Part shown: positions 1-6,579 of the stretch, piece after piece
Numbering within the stretch: the stretch's first letter is position 1
How the letters are laid out: every line of letters starts with the position of its first letter
The notes under the pieces: generated by a model
The model's database searches: none
What the model saw: the letters and a program-made list of their open reading frames with translations, nothing else
What the model was told of the DNA's origin: nothing
From: Actinomycetes bacterium
Lineage (GTDB): Bacteria; Actinomycetota; Acidimicrobiia; Acidimicrobiales; RAAP-2
Assembly: GCA_021799915.1 (NCBI GenBank)
Contig: JAJYZN010000085.1
Coordinates: forward strand, 1 to 9,132
DNA length: 9,132 bases
Direction of reading: 5' to 3'
Program-made: the position numbers and the translations under genes

Positions 1-873
1 CATGAGACACGGCGCCCACGAGCAGGTGCCTTCGAGAAGCCCCACCCTGAGCTCTGGGAAGCGCGCGAGAATGCCTCCGGACGTGAAGCACGCAGCGACA
101 AACATGATGCCGAGGGGTTGGTTGAAGGAATGCCAGAGCATCAGGCGGTCCAGGTGGGCACCAAAAGAGAAGTCCGGTAAGAGTGACGTTCGGCCACCTC
201 CGTGAAAGCACACGGCGACACCGAGTTCTTCGGCTGCTCTCCAGAGCGGGTCATAGCGCGGGTGGTGCCACGGCGCGGCGTCCACGAGCCCCGGAGCGAG
301 GAACGCTGCCTTGAACCCCAAGTCAACAGATCGCTGGAGCTCGGCAACCGCACCGTCCACGTCGTGGGGAGCGATCATTGACGCACCGAAGGTTCGGCCG
401 GGCAGACCACAGTCCTTCAGGAAGTCTGCCATCCAGTCGTTGTAGGCACGTGCAATGGCGGTTGCCAATGCCGGTTCCAGACCATCGGGACCCACGTAGT
501 CGGCGCTCTGCAACCCGAGCACGAACAGACCCCGGCTCGGGAACAGCACCGTGGAGTCGATTCCTTCGGCGCGCATCGCCTCCACTTGAGACGCGGCATC
601 GAAGAGCCGAGCCTCGGAGGCGGCGAGCGCCTCGTCTTGCTCTGCCCTCCACGGTCGGCCGCCCACCGATCCTATGCCCTCGCGAGGATGGGGACGGCCA
701 CTGCGGAGCAGGATCGCGTCTTTCACCCGGACTCGCATGTCTCTCGCTGTCTGGGTCAGACCGATCGGTGCAACGTGGGCCCATTTCGGGTCGATGTACC
801 GCTCCCAGAGATCGGCCGGCTCGACGACGTGCATATCGCTGTCGGCCACTCGCCAGTCGTTCGCCGTCGTCAC
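1..873 (-). CDS. Amidohydrolase-2 family metal-dependent hydrolase/decarboxylase, 3' end cut by window edge
   Basis: This reading frame is open without a stop from a GTG at 873 to the left edge, giving 291 visible residues of a protein normally near 380-410. It begins VTTANDWRVADSDMHVVEP. The D-x-H metal motif is D13-M14-H15, as expected for the N-terminal strand of PF04909 TIM-barrel enzymes (the ACMSD and gamma-resorcylate decarboxylase superfamily). A second metal histidine is likely H224 in CFHGGG, and E281 lies in LLEGTCSW, the counterpart of MTEQGGSW in the gene at 1596. The C-terminal aspartate motif (usually WGSDYPH) lies beyond the edge. The start is supported by GAGGAGGT five bases upstream (878-885). 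The gene diverges from the MarR gene and may share its operator. By family the reaction would be a cytosolic hydrolysis or non-oxidative decarboxylation, but the substrate is unknown. Codon use is less GC-biased than in the right half. Confidence 0.88.
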   Translation of the reverse strand, partial: MTTANDWRVADSDMHVVEPADLWERYIDPKWAHVAPIGLTQTARDMRVRVKDAILLRSGRPHPREGIGSVGGRPWRAEQDEALAASEARLFDAASQVEAMRAEGIDSTVLFPSRGLFVLGLQSADYVGPDGLEPALATAIARAYNDWMADFLKDCGLPGRTFGASMIAPHDVDGAVAELQRSVDLGFKAAFLAPGLVDAAPWHHPRYDPLWRAAEELGVAVCFHGGGRTSLLPDFSFGAHLDRLMLWHSFNQPLGIMFVAACFTSGGILARFPELRVGLLEGTCSWAPCLM

Positions 874-877
874 GGGT

Positions 878-885
878 ACCTCCTC
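878..885 (-). promoter_or_regulatory. Shine-Dalgarno site for the leftward amidohydrolase
   Basis: The minus strand reads GAGGAGGT here, a near-perfect anti-16S match, followed by a 4-5 base spacer and GTG at 873. It fixes the start of the leftward amidohydrolase, which has no competing in-frame start with a comparable site nearby. Confidence 0.75.
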
Positions 886-965
886 AATCGTCGTTCCGGC
901 TCACTCAGCCCCGCTCGACCCGTAGCTCCTGGTCGGCATGTGGGCCCAGGCCACCCATTTCATTG

Positions 966-980
966 TTTGACTCAGTCAAA
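966..980. promoter_or_regulatory. Perfect 15-base palindrome, probable MarR-family operator
   Basis: The sequence TTTGACTCAGTCAAA is a perfect inverted repeat with 7-base arms and one central base. It lies in the gap between the leftward amidohydrolase and the rightward MarR gene, in the most AT-rich stretch of the window (about 50% GC by hand count of 961-1020). Size, symmetry and place suit a dimeric winged-helix repressor encoded next door. It covers the putative -35 box TTGACT of the MarR promoter, so binding would block RNA polymerase. That MarR binds here is inference. No obvious second copy was seen in the gap. Confidence 0.65.
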
Positions 981-995
981 TGAATACCATACAGT
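967..995 (+). promoter_or_regulatory. Putative sigma-70-type promoter of the MarR-amidohydrolase transcript
   Basis: TTGACT at 967-972 and TACAGT at 990-995 are separated by exactly 17 bases, a good housekeeping promoter match in an otherwise GC-rich sequence. Transcription would begin near 1002-1003, which coincides with an in-frame GTG at 1003. The -35 box is inside the palindrome at 966-980. I found no comparably clear promoter on the minus strand for the divergent gene. Confidence 0.6.
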
Positions 996-1014
996 AGGCG
1001 TCGTGGACAGCGCT

Positions 1015-1020
1015 CGGAGG
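1015..1020 (+). promoter_or_regulatory. Shine-Dalgarno site deciding the MarR start
   Basis: CGGAGG ends six bases before the GTG at 1027, an optimal spacing. It favours 1027 over the in-frame GTG at 1003, which could only serve as a leaderless start, and over the TTG at 1021, which touches the site directly. Confidence 0.6.
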
Positions 1021-1026
1021 TTGCCG

Positions 1027-1599
1027 GTGGCGGTTTCGCTGCCCGCATCGTCTGCTGGCGAACAGGTCGAAGTTATTCAGCGAGCATTGTGGGAGATGCT
1101 TCGCCTCTATTCGAGCCGTCGGGCGTTCGCCGGTTGGTCAGCGGCGTCAGGCGTCCTCGTGTCCCAACCGGCGTTCGACCTGTTGGGCCGGGTCGAGGAG
1201 CGGGGACCGATCACCCTCGGCGAGCTGGGACGGCTGGCCCATATGGATCCTTCGGCGGTCGGTCGTCAGGTCCGGTCCCTGGAGGAGCTTGGCTTAGTGG
1301 ATCGATCGCCGAGCACGTCAGACCGGCGCGTGGTGGAAGTACGGCTCACGCACCGCGGCAAAGAGGTCCGGCACCGGGTGGCGTCGGCAGGAGCTCGACA
1401 CCTGGCGGACGAACTGGGCGCGTGGAGCGAATCTGATCGCCGTGCGCTTGCCAGGCTCCTACCCAAGCTGGTCTCGGATCTTCGGAGCCGGCGGTACGAG
1501 GTGTCCCGAGTCGGAGACGCCTCACTCCACGTTGCCCAGGCTAAACGAGAGAGCCCTACCCCCACGAAGCGGCGATCCGACGAAGGAGCGAGTCGATGA
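1027..1599 (+). CDS. MarR-family winged-helix transcriptional regulator
   Basis: About 190 residues. An N-terminal helical region (residues 15-55, including ALWEMLRLY) is followed by the winged helix-turn-helix at roughly residues 62-115. The recognition part reads ITLGELGRLAHMDPSAVGRQ, and then comes the wing with SDRRVVEVRLTHRGKEV, a classic MarR pattern. The C-terminal helices complete the dimerisation domain, and a polar, basic tail of about 35 residues follows, longer than usual. The start at 1027 is chosen for the CGGAGG site. GTG at 1003 is in frame and sits at the predicted transcription start, so a leaderless longer form is possible. The gene ends in ATGA shared with the next gene, so it is probably co-transcribed with the two downstream amidohydrolases and represses its own operon through the 966-980 palindrome. 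MarR proteins usually respond to small aromatic or phenolic ligands; the ligand here is unknown. Confidence 0.85.
   Translation: MAVSLPASSAGEQVEVIQRALWEMLRLYSSRRAFAGWSAASGVLVSQPAFDLLGRVEERGPITLGELGRLAHMDPSAVGRQVRSLEELGLVDRSPSTSDRRVVEVRLTHRGKEVRHRVASAGARHLADELGAWSESDRRALARLLPKLVSDLRSRRYEVSRVGDASLHVAQAKRESPTPTKRRSDEGASR
1583..1588 (+). promoter_or_regulatory. Shine-Dalgarno site for the amidohydrolase at 1596
   Basis: AAGGAG lies seven bases before the ATG at 1596, inside the last codons of the MarR gene. Together with the ATGA overlap it suggests both independent and coupled initiation. Confidence 0.65.
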
Positions 1600-2810
1600 C
1601 CGTCAGCTCACCTGAAGGAGAGCGGTACATCGTGATCTCGGCTGATTGCCATGCCGGCGCGAGCATCGACGACTACCGGGATTTTCTCGAGGCGGAATAT
1701 TGGGACGAGTTCGATTCGTGGCGAGAGGCGTACCGCAACCCTTTCCAGGACTTGAAAGGGGATCGCGGATCTCGCAACTGGGACTCCGAGCGCAGGACGG
1801 TAGACCTGGAAACCGACGGCATCGTGGGAGAAGTGGTCTTTCCCAACACGGTGCCACCGTTCTTTCCCACCGGTGCCGTCGTGGCCCGACCTCCGAGCTC
1901 TGAGGAGTACCGTCTTCGCCGGGCAGGTGTGAGAGCGCATAATCGCTGGTTGGCCCAGTGGTGTGCCGAACAGCCGGATCGTCGGGCCGGTGTGGCCCAG
2001 ATCTTCTTGAACGATATCGACGACGCGGTCGAAGATGTGCGCTTTGCCGCAGCGAAGGGCCTGAGGGGAGGTATCCTCCTTCCAGCCGTTCCTCCCGACG
2101 CTCCATGGCTCGAACCGCTGTACTCCCCGGCGTACGACCGCGTGTGGCAGGTCTGTGAGGACTTGGAAGTGGTGGTGAACCATCACTCGGGTGGGGGTAC
2201 TCCCGACTACGGCGACTATCCGGCGGCCAGCATCATCTGGCTCGCCGAGACCGCGTTCTTCTCGCGGCGCGCGCTCACCCACCTCATCGCCGGTGGCGTG
2301 TTCGACCGCTTTCCCAAGCTGCGGTTCGTGATGACTGAGCAGGGTGGGTCCTGGGTGCCGTCGGCGCTCTCCATGCTCGACGTCTTCTACTCGCAGATCG
2401 CTCCCTCGGGTCGCTTCGGTGAGCTGGCCGTCCCCCGGGAAGCCATGCTGGAGCACTTGCCCTCCGAGTACTTCGCCCGAAACTGCGCGGTGGCGGTGAG
2501 CTTTCCCAGTCCCAAGGATGCGCGTGCCCGACACGCCATCGGCATGGAACGTTTCCTTTGGGGGAGTGACTATCCCCATGCCGAGGGTACCTTCCCCCAC
2601 TCGGTGGCCGCGTTGCGGCGATCCTTCGCCGGGGTGGTCCCGACTGAGCTCGATGCCATCCTGGCGAAGAATCCAGCGACGGTCTACGGATTCGATCTCG
2701 ACCGCCTGGCGCCACTGGCCGCCCGCGTCGGCCCGCTCGTGTCCGAAGTCGCCCAACCGCTCGACAAGGTGCCTCCAGGCACGATGAGCCCGGCGTTCTA
2801 CCGTGACTGA
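1596..2810 (+). CDS. Amidohydrolase-2 family metal-dependent enzyme with intact active site
   Basis: 404 residues, a full-length member of PF04909. The N-terminal strand carries ISADCHAG with the D17-x-H19 metal pair. H196/H197 lie in VNHHSGGG, E248 in MTEQGGSW, and D325 in LWGSDYPHAEGTFPHS, followed by KNPATVYGFDL near the end. All are hallmark positions of the ACMSD-like amidohydrolases, which use a divalent metal for hydrolysis or non-oxidative decarboxylation in the cytosol. No signal peptide or membrane segment is visible. The ATG at 1596 has AAGGAG seven bases upstream and overlaps the MarR stop by four bases. The 3' end overlaps the next amidohydrolase gene by eight bases. The distribution of motifs matches the leftward gene at 1-873, so the two are probably paralogues. 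The substrate is not deducible. Confidence 0.9.
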   Translation: MTVSSPEGERYIVISADCHAGASIDDYRDFLEAEYWDEFDSWREAYRNPFQDLKGDRGSRNWDSERRTVDLETDGIVGEVVFPNTVPPFFPTGAVVARPPSSEEYRLRRAGVRAHNRWLAQWCAEQPDRRAGVAQIFLNDIDDAVEDVRFAAAKGLRGGILLPAVPPDAPWLEPLYSPAYDRVWQVCEDLEVVVNHHSGGGTPDYGDYPAASIIWLAETAFFSRRALTHLIAGGVFDRFPKLRFVMTEQGGSWVPSALSMLDVFYSQIAPSGRFGELAVPREAMLEHLPSEYFARNCAVAVSFPSPKDARARHAIGMERFLWGSDYPHAEGTFPHSVAALRRSFAGVVPTELDAILAKNPATVYGFDLDRLAPLAARVGPLVSEVAQPLDKVPPGTMSPAFYRD

Positions 2811-3690
2811 TCCCGTCATCTCCGGAGGCCCCGGCCACCACCGTGCCGGCGCGGACGACCGCCCGCCGATGGACGTGGTGGACATCTGGGTCAACTTCGT
2901 CTCCGACGACCTCGCCACGCAGTTCCTGTCCCAAGAGCAGAACCGCGACGTCAGCGACTACCTCGGAAGCTCGGAGCGCCGGGCCCAGGGGGCTGAGGCG
3001 GTGCTCTCGTCCATGGACGAGCTCGGTGTCGCCACCGGCATCGTGACGACCGACCTGGGGCGCGGCGCCGAAGAGGCACTCGAGGCCGCGGCCGAACACC
3101 CCGGTCGCCTACTCGTGGCCGGCGGTGTCACCGACCCGAGCCGTCCCACCCGCAACGTCCGGCGCATCCGTGCCCTGGCCGACGAACCGAGCTTCGTCAT
3201 GGTGCGCATCATGCCGGTGGCCACCGGGGCCAGGATCGACGATCCGAGGCACTATCCGGTCTACAGCGTGTGTGAGGAACTGCGCATCCCGGTGGGGATC
3301 AACGTCGGAGTGCCCGGTCCCAAGGTGAGGTCGCGGCTCCAGCACCCCGAGCTTCTCGAAGATGTCCTGATCGACTTCCCCGATCTCGTGGTGATCGGCG
3401 CTCACATGGGTCATCCATACGAAGAGCTGCTGATGAACTACATGCGCAAGTGGACCAACCTCTACCTGTCGTGCACCGCCTACGCCCCCCGGTACATGGA
3501 ACGGGCACTGCTGATGTTCATGGGAAGTACCACCTATCGAGGACGGGTCCTGTGGGGGAGCGACGAGCCGTGGTTCCCGATGCGCCGCTCCCTGGCCGAA
3601 GCCCGAGACCTGCCCCTCGACGACGGAGCGATGGCGTTGTTCCTCGGGGGGACGGCCCGACGCCTGTTCGCCCGGGACACCGGAGGCTGA
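2803..3690 (+). CDS. Divergent amidohydrolase-2 family protein with degenerate N-terminal metal site
   Basis: 295 residues from a GTG that overlaps the upstream stop by eight bases; an ATG at 2869 (giving MDVVDIWVNF) is an alternative start, and neither has a strong ribosome site. The fold is recognisable from VVIGAHMGHPYEELLMNY (H201, H204) and VLWGSDEPWF (D254). Where the family has D-x-H-x-H, however, this protein has D27-I-W29-V-N31. The mid-barrel histidine position, seen as VNHHSGGG in the gene before it, reads GINVGVPGP, with N167. So two or three metal-binding histidines appear replaced, while the later histidine and aspartate remain. It may use another metal arrangement, or be a non-catalytic partner of the intact enzyme with which it is translationally coupled. 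It is also about 100 residues shorter than its neighbour. Family assignment is secure at fold level; activity is uncertain. Confidence 0.82.
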   Translation: MTDPVISGGPGHHRAGADDRPPMDVVDIWVNFVSDDLATQFLSQEQNRDVSDYLGSSERRAQGAEAVLSSMDELGVATGIVTTDLGRGAEEALEAAAEHPGRLLVAGGVTDPSRPTRNVRRIRALADEPSFVMVRIMPVATGARIDDPRHYPVYSVCEELRIPVGINVGVPGPKVRSRLQHPELLEDVLIDFPDLVVIGAHMGHPYEELLMNYMRKWTNLYLSCTAYAPRYMERALLMFMGSTTYRGRVLWGSDEPWFPMRRSLAEARDLPLDDGAMALFLGGTARRLFARDTGG

Positions 3691-3766
3691 CGTAACCGCG
3701 AGCGCCAGCCCCCGTCACCCACCGCTCGTCACCCGGGCCGCCCGAGAGGCACCGCTGCCCGTCCGG

Positions 3767-5035
3767 TCAGGTCCCGTCCACCACGGCCACGGCCAGTGGA
3801 CCTTCGACCAGAACGCAGACCCGGGCCTTCGGGCCGGCGTTGCCAACGGCCTCTTCCACCGCCGCCTGGAGGGAGTGGACGGGTCGGAGCTGGGCCGCGA
3901 CGGCCTCGGCGTCGACCACTCCGTCGCTGTGGAGCCAGACGTCGGCACGAGACAGGACGCGTCCGAGCACTTGGGCCTGCCACCGGTCGAGCGCCGCTTC
4001 CCCGTCGGCGCCGGCCAGCTCGGCCGGGTTGCCGGCTGCGGCCAGGATGCGGGCGAAGGCGCCCCCCGCCGGTACGCCGTCGGCACACGCCGCGGCGATC
4101 ACGATCGTCCCACCTTCCTTCACCACCCGGGCCGCCGCAGCCATGCCCTTCACCGCCTGATAGAGGTTCCGGTCGAGCGGATAACCGGCATTCGTGGTCA
4201 CGACGACGTCGAACAGCTCTCGCACCGGCACCACCGCCGTCGAGGTCACGAACTCGCACGCCCGCATGTGCCCTGTTGGCAGGGGCCCGGCGAACACCGC
4301 GGTGAGGCCCCGGGAACTGTTGATCGTCACGTCGATCGACAGATCCGGTGGCAGGAGGGAGGTGGCCCGGCGGACGAAGTCGTGGACCGGGTTCCCGTCG
4401 GTCCGCAGCCAAGTGGCGGCCGGGTCGGCGATCCGCGACGGGCTGTGGGCTTCGAGGATGGTGTCGGTGGCGGCCAGTCCCGGGCACACCGCCTTGGGTC
4501 CCCCGCTGAAGCCGGCGAAGAAGTGCGGCTCCACGAACCCGGTGCAGATCCGGACGTCGGAGGATACGTAGCGCCGATCCAACATGATCGGGACTCCGTC
4601 GACCCGTCCCACTGACACATGGCTGCCGTCGTCGGATCGGTGTTGGTGGATCCGGTAGCGGTCCAGGATCGCCGGGGACACGAGCTCTTCCATCTCGGGG
4701 CGCGAGGCCGCCCGGTGGGTCCCCGTGGCGCACAGCAGATCCACCCGATCGGGTCCCGCCCCGGCTCGTTCGAGCTCCGAGAGGAGTGGTGGCAGGACGG
4801 TGCGGAGTGGCATCGGTCGGGTGATGTCCGGGAAGACAACCACCACATGGTCCCGAGGCCCCAACAGCTCGACCAGTGCCGTGGGGCCGTCGCCGATCAG
4901 ATGGCTGAGCGCCGAGCGAACGGCGCCGGCTTCGTCGGGGAGGGTGGGGATGTCTACCGGCTCGACCACGAAGGTGTCGTCGGGGACCGACAGGTCCAGC
5001 TTCCCCGTCCCGTAGGGGAGCTGGACAGTTCTCAC
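3767..5035 (-). CDS. larA: LarA-family nickel-dependent 2-hydroxyacid racemase/epimerase
   Basis: 422 residues, matching the usual ~424 of lactate racemase LarA. Visible motifs are FPDITRP (D70, R73), CATGTHR (H107), GFVEPHFFAGFSGGPKAV (H171, K181), LEAHSPSR (H197) and YQAVKGM (Q293, K296). From memory these align, with a 1-3 residue offset, to L. plantarum LarA D72, R75, H108, H174, K184, H200, Q295 and K298. They cover the catalytic histidines, the lysine that tethers the nickel-pincer (NPN) cofactor and the substrate-binding residues. The family racemises or epimerises 2-hydroxy acids by hydride transfer, and members act on lactate, malate, phenyllactate or sugar acids such as gluconate. 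The GTG start overlaps the kinase stop (GTGA), with only a weak, distant GAGG, so translation is probably coupled. It is the last gene of the operon. Cofactor genes larB, larC and larE are not in the window. Given its neighbours, a sugar acid or glycerate-like substrate is more likely than lactate; that is inference. Confidence 0.9.
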   Translation of the reverse strand: MRTVQLPYGTGKLDLSVPDDTFVVEPVDIPTLPDEAGAVRSALSHLIGDGPTALVELLGPRDHVVVVFPDITRPMPLRTVLPPLLSELERAGAGPDRVDLLCATGTHRAASRPEMEELVSPAILDRYRIHQHRSDDGSHVSVGRVDGVPIMLDRRYVSSDVRICTGFVEPHFFAGFSGGPKAVCPGLAATDTILEAHSPSRIADPAATWLRTDGNPVHDFVRRATSLLPPDLSIDVTINSSRGLTAVFAGPLPTGHMRACEFVTSTAVVPVRELFDVVVTTNAGYPLDRNLYQAVKGMAAAARVVKEGGTIVIAAACADGVPAGGAFARILAAAGNPAELAGADGEAALDRWQAQVLGRVLSRADVWLHSDGVVDAEAVAAQLRPVHSLQAAVEEAVGNAGPKARVCVLVEGPLAVAVVDGT

Positions 5036-6579
5036 CGACGGCGACCGGGTACCTCGGCGGTGCCCGCAGTCCCGGTGGCTGCACCCACTCCGGGCTCACC
5101 GGCACCCGTCCCCGACCCCGACCCCGACCCCGGCCCCGTCCCGAGCCCCAGGAGGGTCGTGGTGACGTGATCGATCCAGGGCCGCAGCTCCCGGTAGGCG
5201 GCGACGGCGTCCGGGTCGGGCGTGATCACCTCGTCCAACGGGTCGAGCTGGTCGAGGTGCACGTCCAAGCCGATGGCTCCGGCGCCGAGGAGGGCCGCGC
5301 CGGCCGACGCCGCCTCTCCAGAGCAGCGTCGGGTGGCCGGCAGCCCCGACGTCGACGTCAGCACGTCGACCCACAGCGGGATCCGGCTCCCGGCTCCGGC
5401 GAGCGACAGCCCGGCGGGGGTCGGTGCCCCGGCGATGGCGGTGGGGGCCGAGTCGAGGCAGCGCACGACATCCCAGGCCACGGACTCGACCACGGCTCGC
5501 GCCGCGTCACCGGCATCATGGGCCGAGCTCAGCCCCACGAACCCGGCCCGGGCGTCGTCACGCCACCATGGCGCCCGAGCGCCGTCCAGCCAGGGGACGG
5601 CCACCACCCCCCGGGCTCCCGGTGGGCTCTGCGATGCCAGCGCGGCCAGAGACTCGGAGTCCCGTCCGGTGAGCCGGCCGAGCCATTCGAGGAACGCCCC
5701 CGCCGAAGACAGACCTCCTTCCACCAGCCACCCGCCACCCGCCCCACGGGAGATCACCATCCCGGCCGGGGACGGGTCGGGGCGGGCGTCCACCGGGAAG
5801 GAGATGTTCGCCGTGGTGCCCCAGCTCACCATGGGGCAGTCCACCGTCGCCCCCGAGCCGAGCACCTCGCACTGGCGGTCACCGGCGCCGATCACCACCG
5901 GGGTCCCCGGTCGCAGGCCCAGCTCGGCCGCCGGGACCGAGCGCAACGTTCCGATCACCTGGTCGGGCATGAGCACCGGGGCCAACCGCCCCGCTGCCGG
6001 CCCCACGATCTCGGGCACCGGGCTCCCGAACAGGTCGTAGAGGCCAGTGCGCGAAGCCAAGGTGACGTCGGTGGCCACCTCCCCGGTCAGACGCCACAGC
6101 ACCAGGTCCCTGGGTGACAAGAGCCAATCGCACGCCGCCAGCCGCTCGGGTTCGTGGGCCGCCAGCCAGTCGACCTTGGCCGCCATGGCGCCACTGTCGA
6201 GGGGCACACCGGTCAGGGTGCGGACCGCTTCGTCACCGCCGAGGCGCTCGGTGAGCTCGGCGGCTTCGTCGCCGGCACGGCGGTCGGACCACAAGAGACC
6301 CTTGCCCAGCGGATCGGCCGAGGAGGTCACCGGGACGAAGGTCTGGCGAGCGGCCGAGCAGCTCACCACGTCGACGGCGGTGAACGCTTTCGGGGCAGCC
6401 GCCCGGGCTTCGGCGCACCCGATCACCACCGAGGTCCACCAGCCGAACGGGTCCTGCTCGGCCCAGCCGAGGCGCGGGTGGGTGGTGGTCAGCTCGGCCC
6501 GGGCCAGGGTGACGAGACCGTCGTCGGCCCACAGCGCCACCTTCGTCACGCTGGTGCCGAAGTCCACGGTGAGGATCAC
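5032..6579 (-). CDS. FGGY-family carbohydrate kinase (xylulokinase-like)
   Basis: 515 residues. The N-terminal FGGY domain starts with VDFGTSVTK (D6-G8-T9), the first phosphate-binding loop. GAGDRQCEVLGSGA holds the probable catalytic base D234, followed by VSWGTTANIS as the second nucleotide loop at the domain junction. The C-terminal domain shows ARAPWWRDDARAGFVGL, LAGAGSRIPLW and GEAASAGAALLGAGAIG, all typical of the family. These kinases phosphorylate ketoses, polyols or some sugar acids with ATP in the cytosol; the exact substrate is unknown. The core ends near residue 478 and is followed by an unusual 37-residue Gly/Ser/Thr/Ala/Pro tail encoded by a hexamer repeat, probably disordered. 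The GTG start overlaps the aldolase stop (GTGA) and is preceded by tandem GGGAG. The stop overlaps the LarA start. It probably phosphorylates the substrate of the aldolase encoded just upstream. Confidence 0.92.
   Translation of the reverse strand: MILTVDFGTSVTKVALWADDGLVTLARAELTTTHPRLGWAEQDPFGWWTSVVIGCAEARAAAPKAFTAVDVVSCSAARQTFVPVTSSADPLGKGLLWSDRRAGDEAAELTERLGGDEAVRTLTGVPLDSGAMAAKVDWLAAHEPERLAACDWLLSPRDLVLWRLTGEVATDVTLASRTGLYDLFGSPVPEIVGPAAGRLAPVLMPDQVIGTLRSVPAAELGLRPGTPVVIGAGDRQCEVLGSGATVDCPMVSWGTTANISFPVDARPDPSPAGMVISRGAGGGWLVEGGLSSAGAFLEWLGRLTGRDSESLAALASQSPPGARGVVAVPWLDGARAPWWRDDARAGFVGLSSAHDAGDAARAVVESVAWDVVRCLDSAPTAIAGAPTPAGLSLAGAGSRIPLWVDVLTSTSGLPATRRCSGEAASAGAALLGAGAIGLDVHLDQLDPLDEVITPDPDAVAAYRELRPWIDHVTTTLLGLGTGPGSGSGSGTGAGEPGVGAATGTAGTAEVPGRRR
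5105..5140. repeat. Hexamer repeat CCCGNC x6 encoding the kinase C-terminal tail
   Basis: Six consecutive units of CCCG-N-C, of which three (5111-5128) are identical CCCGAC. On the minus strand they encode alternating Gly with Ser, Thr or Pro in the tail of the FGGY kinase. Short repeats of this type expand and contract by slippage, so the tail length may differ between strains. The repeat lies 70-110 bases before the kinase stop, so it does not supply the ribosome site of the next gene. Confidence 0.8.

Noticed and set aside
941..948. TGGGCCCA palindrome in the divergent gap
   Set aside because: An 8-base GC palindrome is expected often by chance in such DNA, and it is not placed at a promoter element I can identify.
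378..983. Plus-strand open frame of 201 codons
   Set aside because: It is antisense to the partial amidohydrolase with DMH, CFHGGG and LLEGTCSW motifs; the plus-strand translation is Arg/Ser/Pro-rich with no domain.
586..1026. Upstream extension of the MarR frame to 586
   Set aside because: This part runs antisense through the leftward amidohydrolase and across the promoter/operator gap. The MarR domain starts well after 1027.
1608..2918. 436-codon open frame on the minus strand
   Set aside because: It lies antisense to the amidohydrolase at 1596-2810, which has all family motifs and a good ribosome site. The minus-strand translation shows no recognisable motif and is a high-GC shadow frame.
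3691..3766. Possible bidirectional terminator between the convergent gene blocks
   Set aside because: Only a very short stem (CGGG-ccg-CCCG around 3735-3745) is visible and no T-run follows on either strand, so I do not call a terminator. No gene is seen in this 76-base gap.
3729..5105. 458-codon open frame on the minus strand
   Set aside because: It covers the same strand and span as the LarA gene in another frame. Its translation is Arg/Pro/Gly-rich with no domain, whereas the LarA frame has all catalytic motifs.
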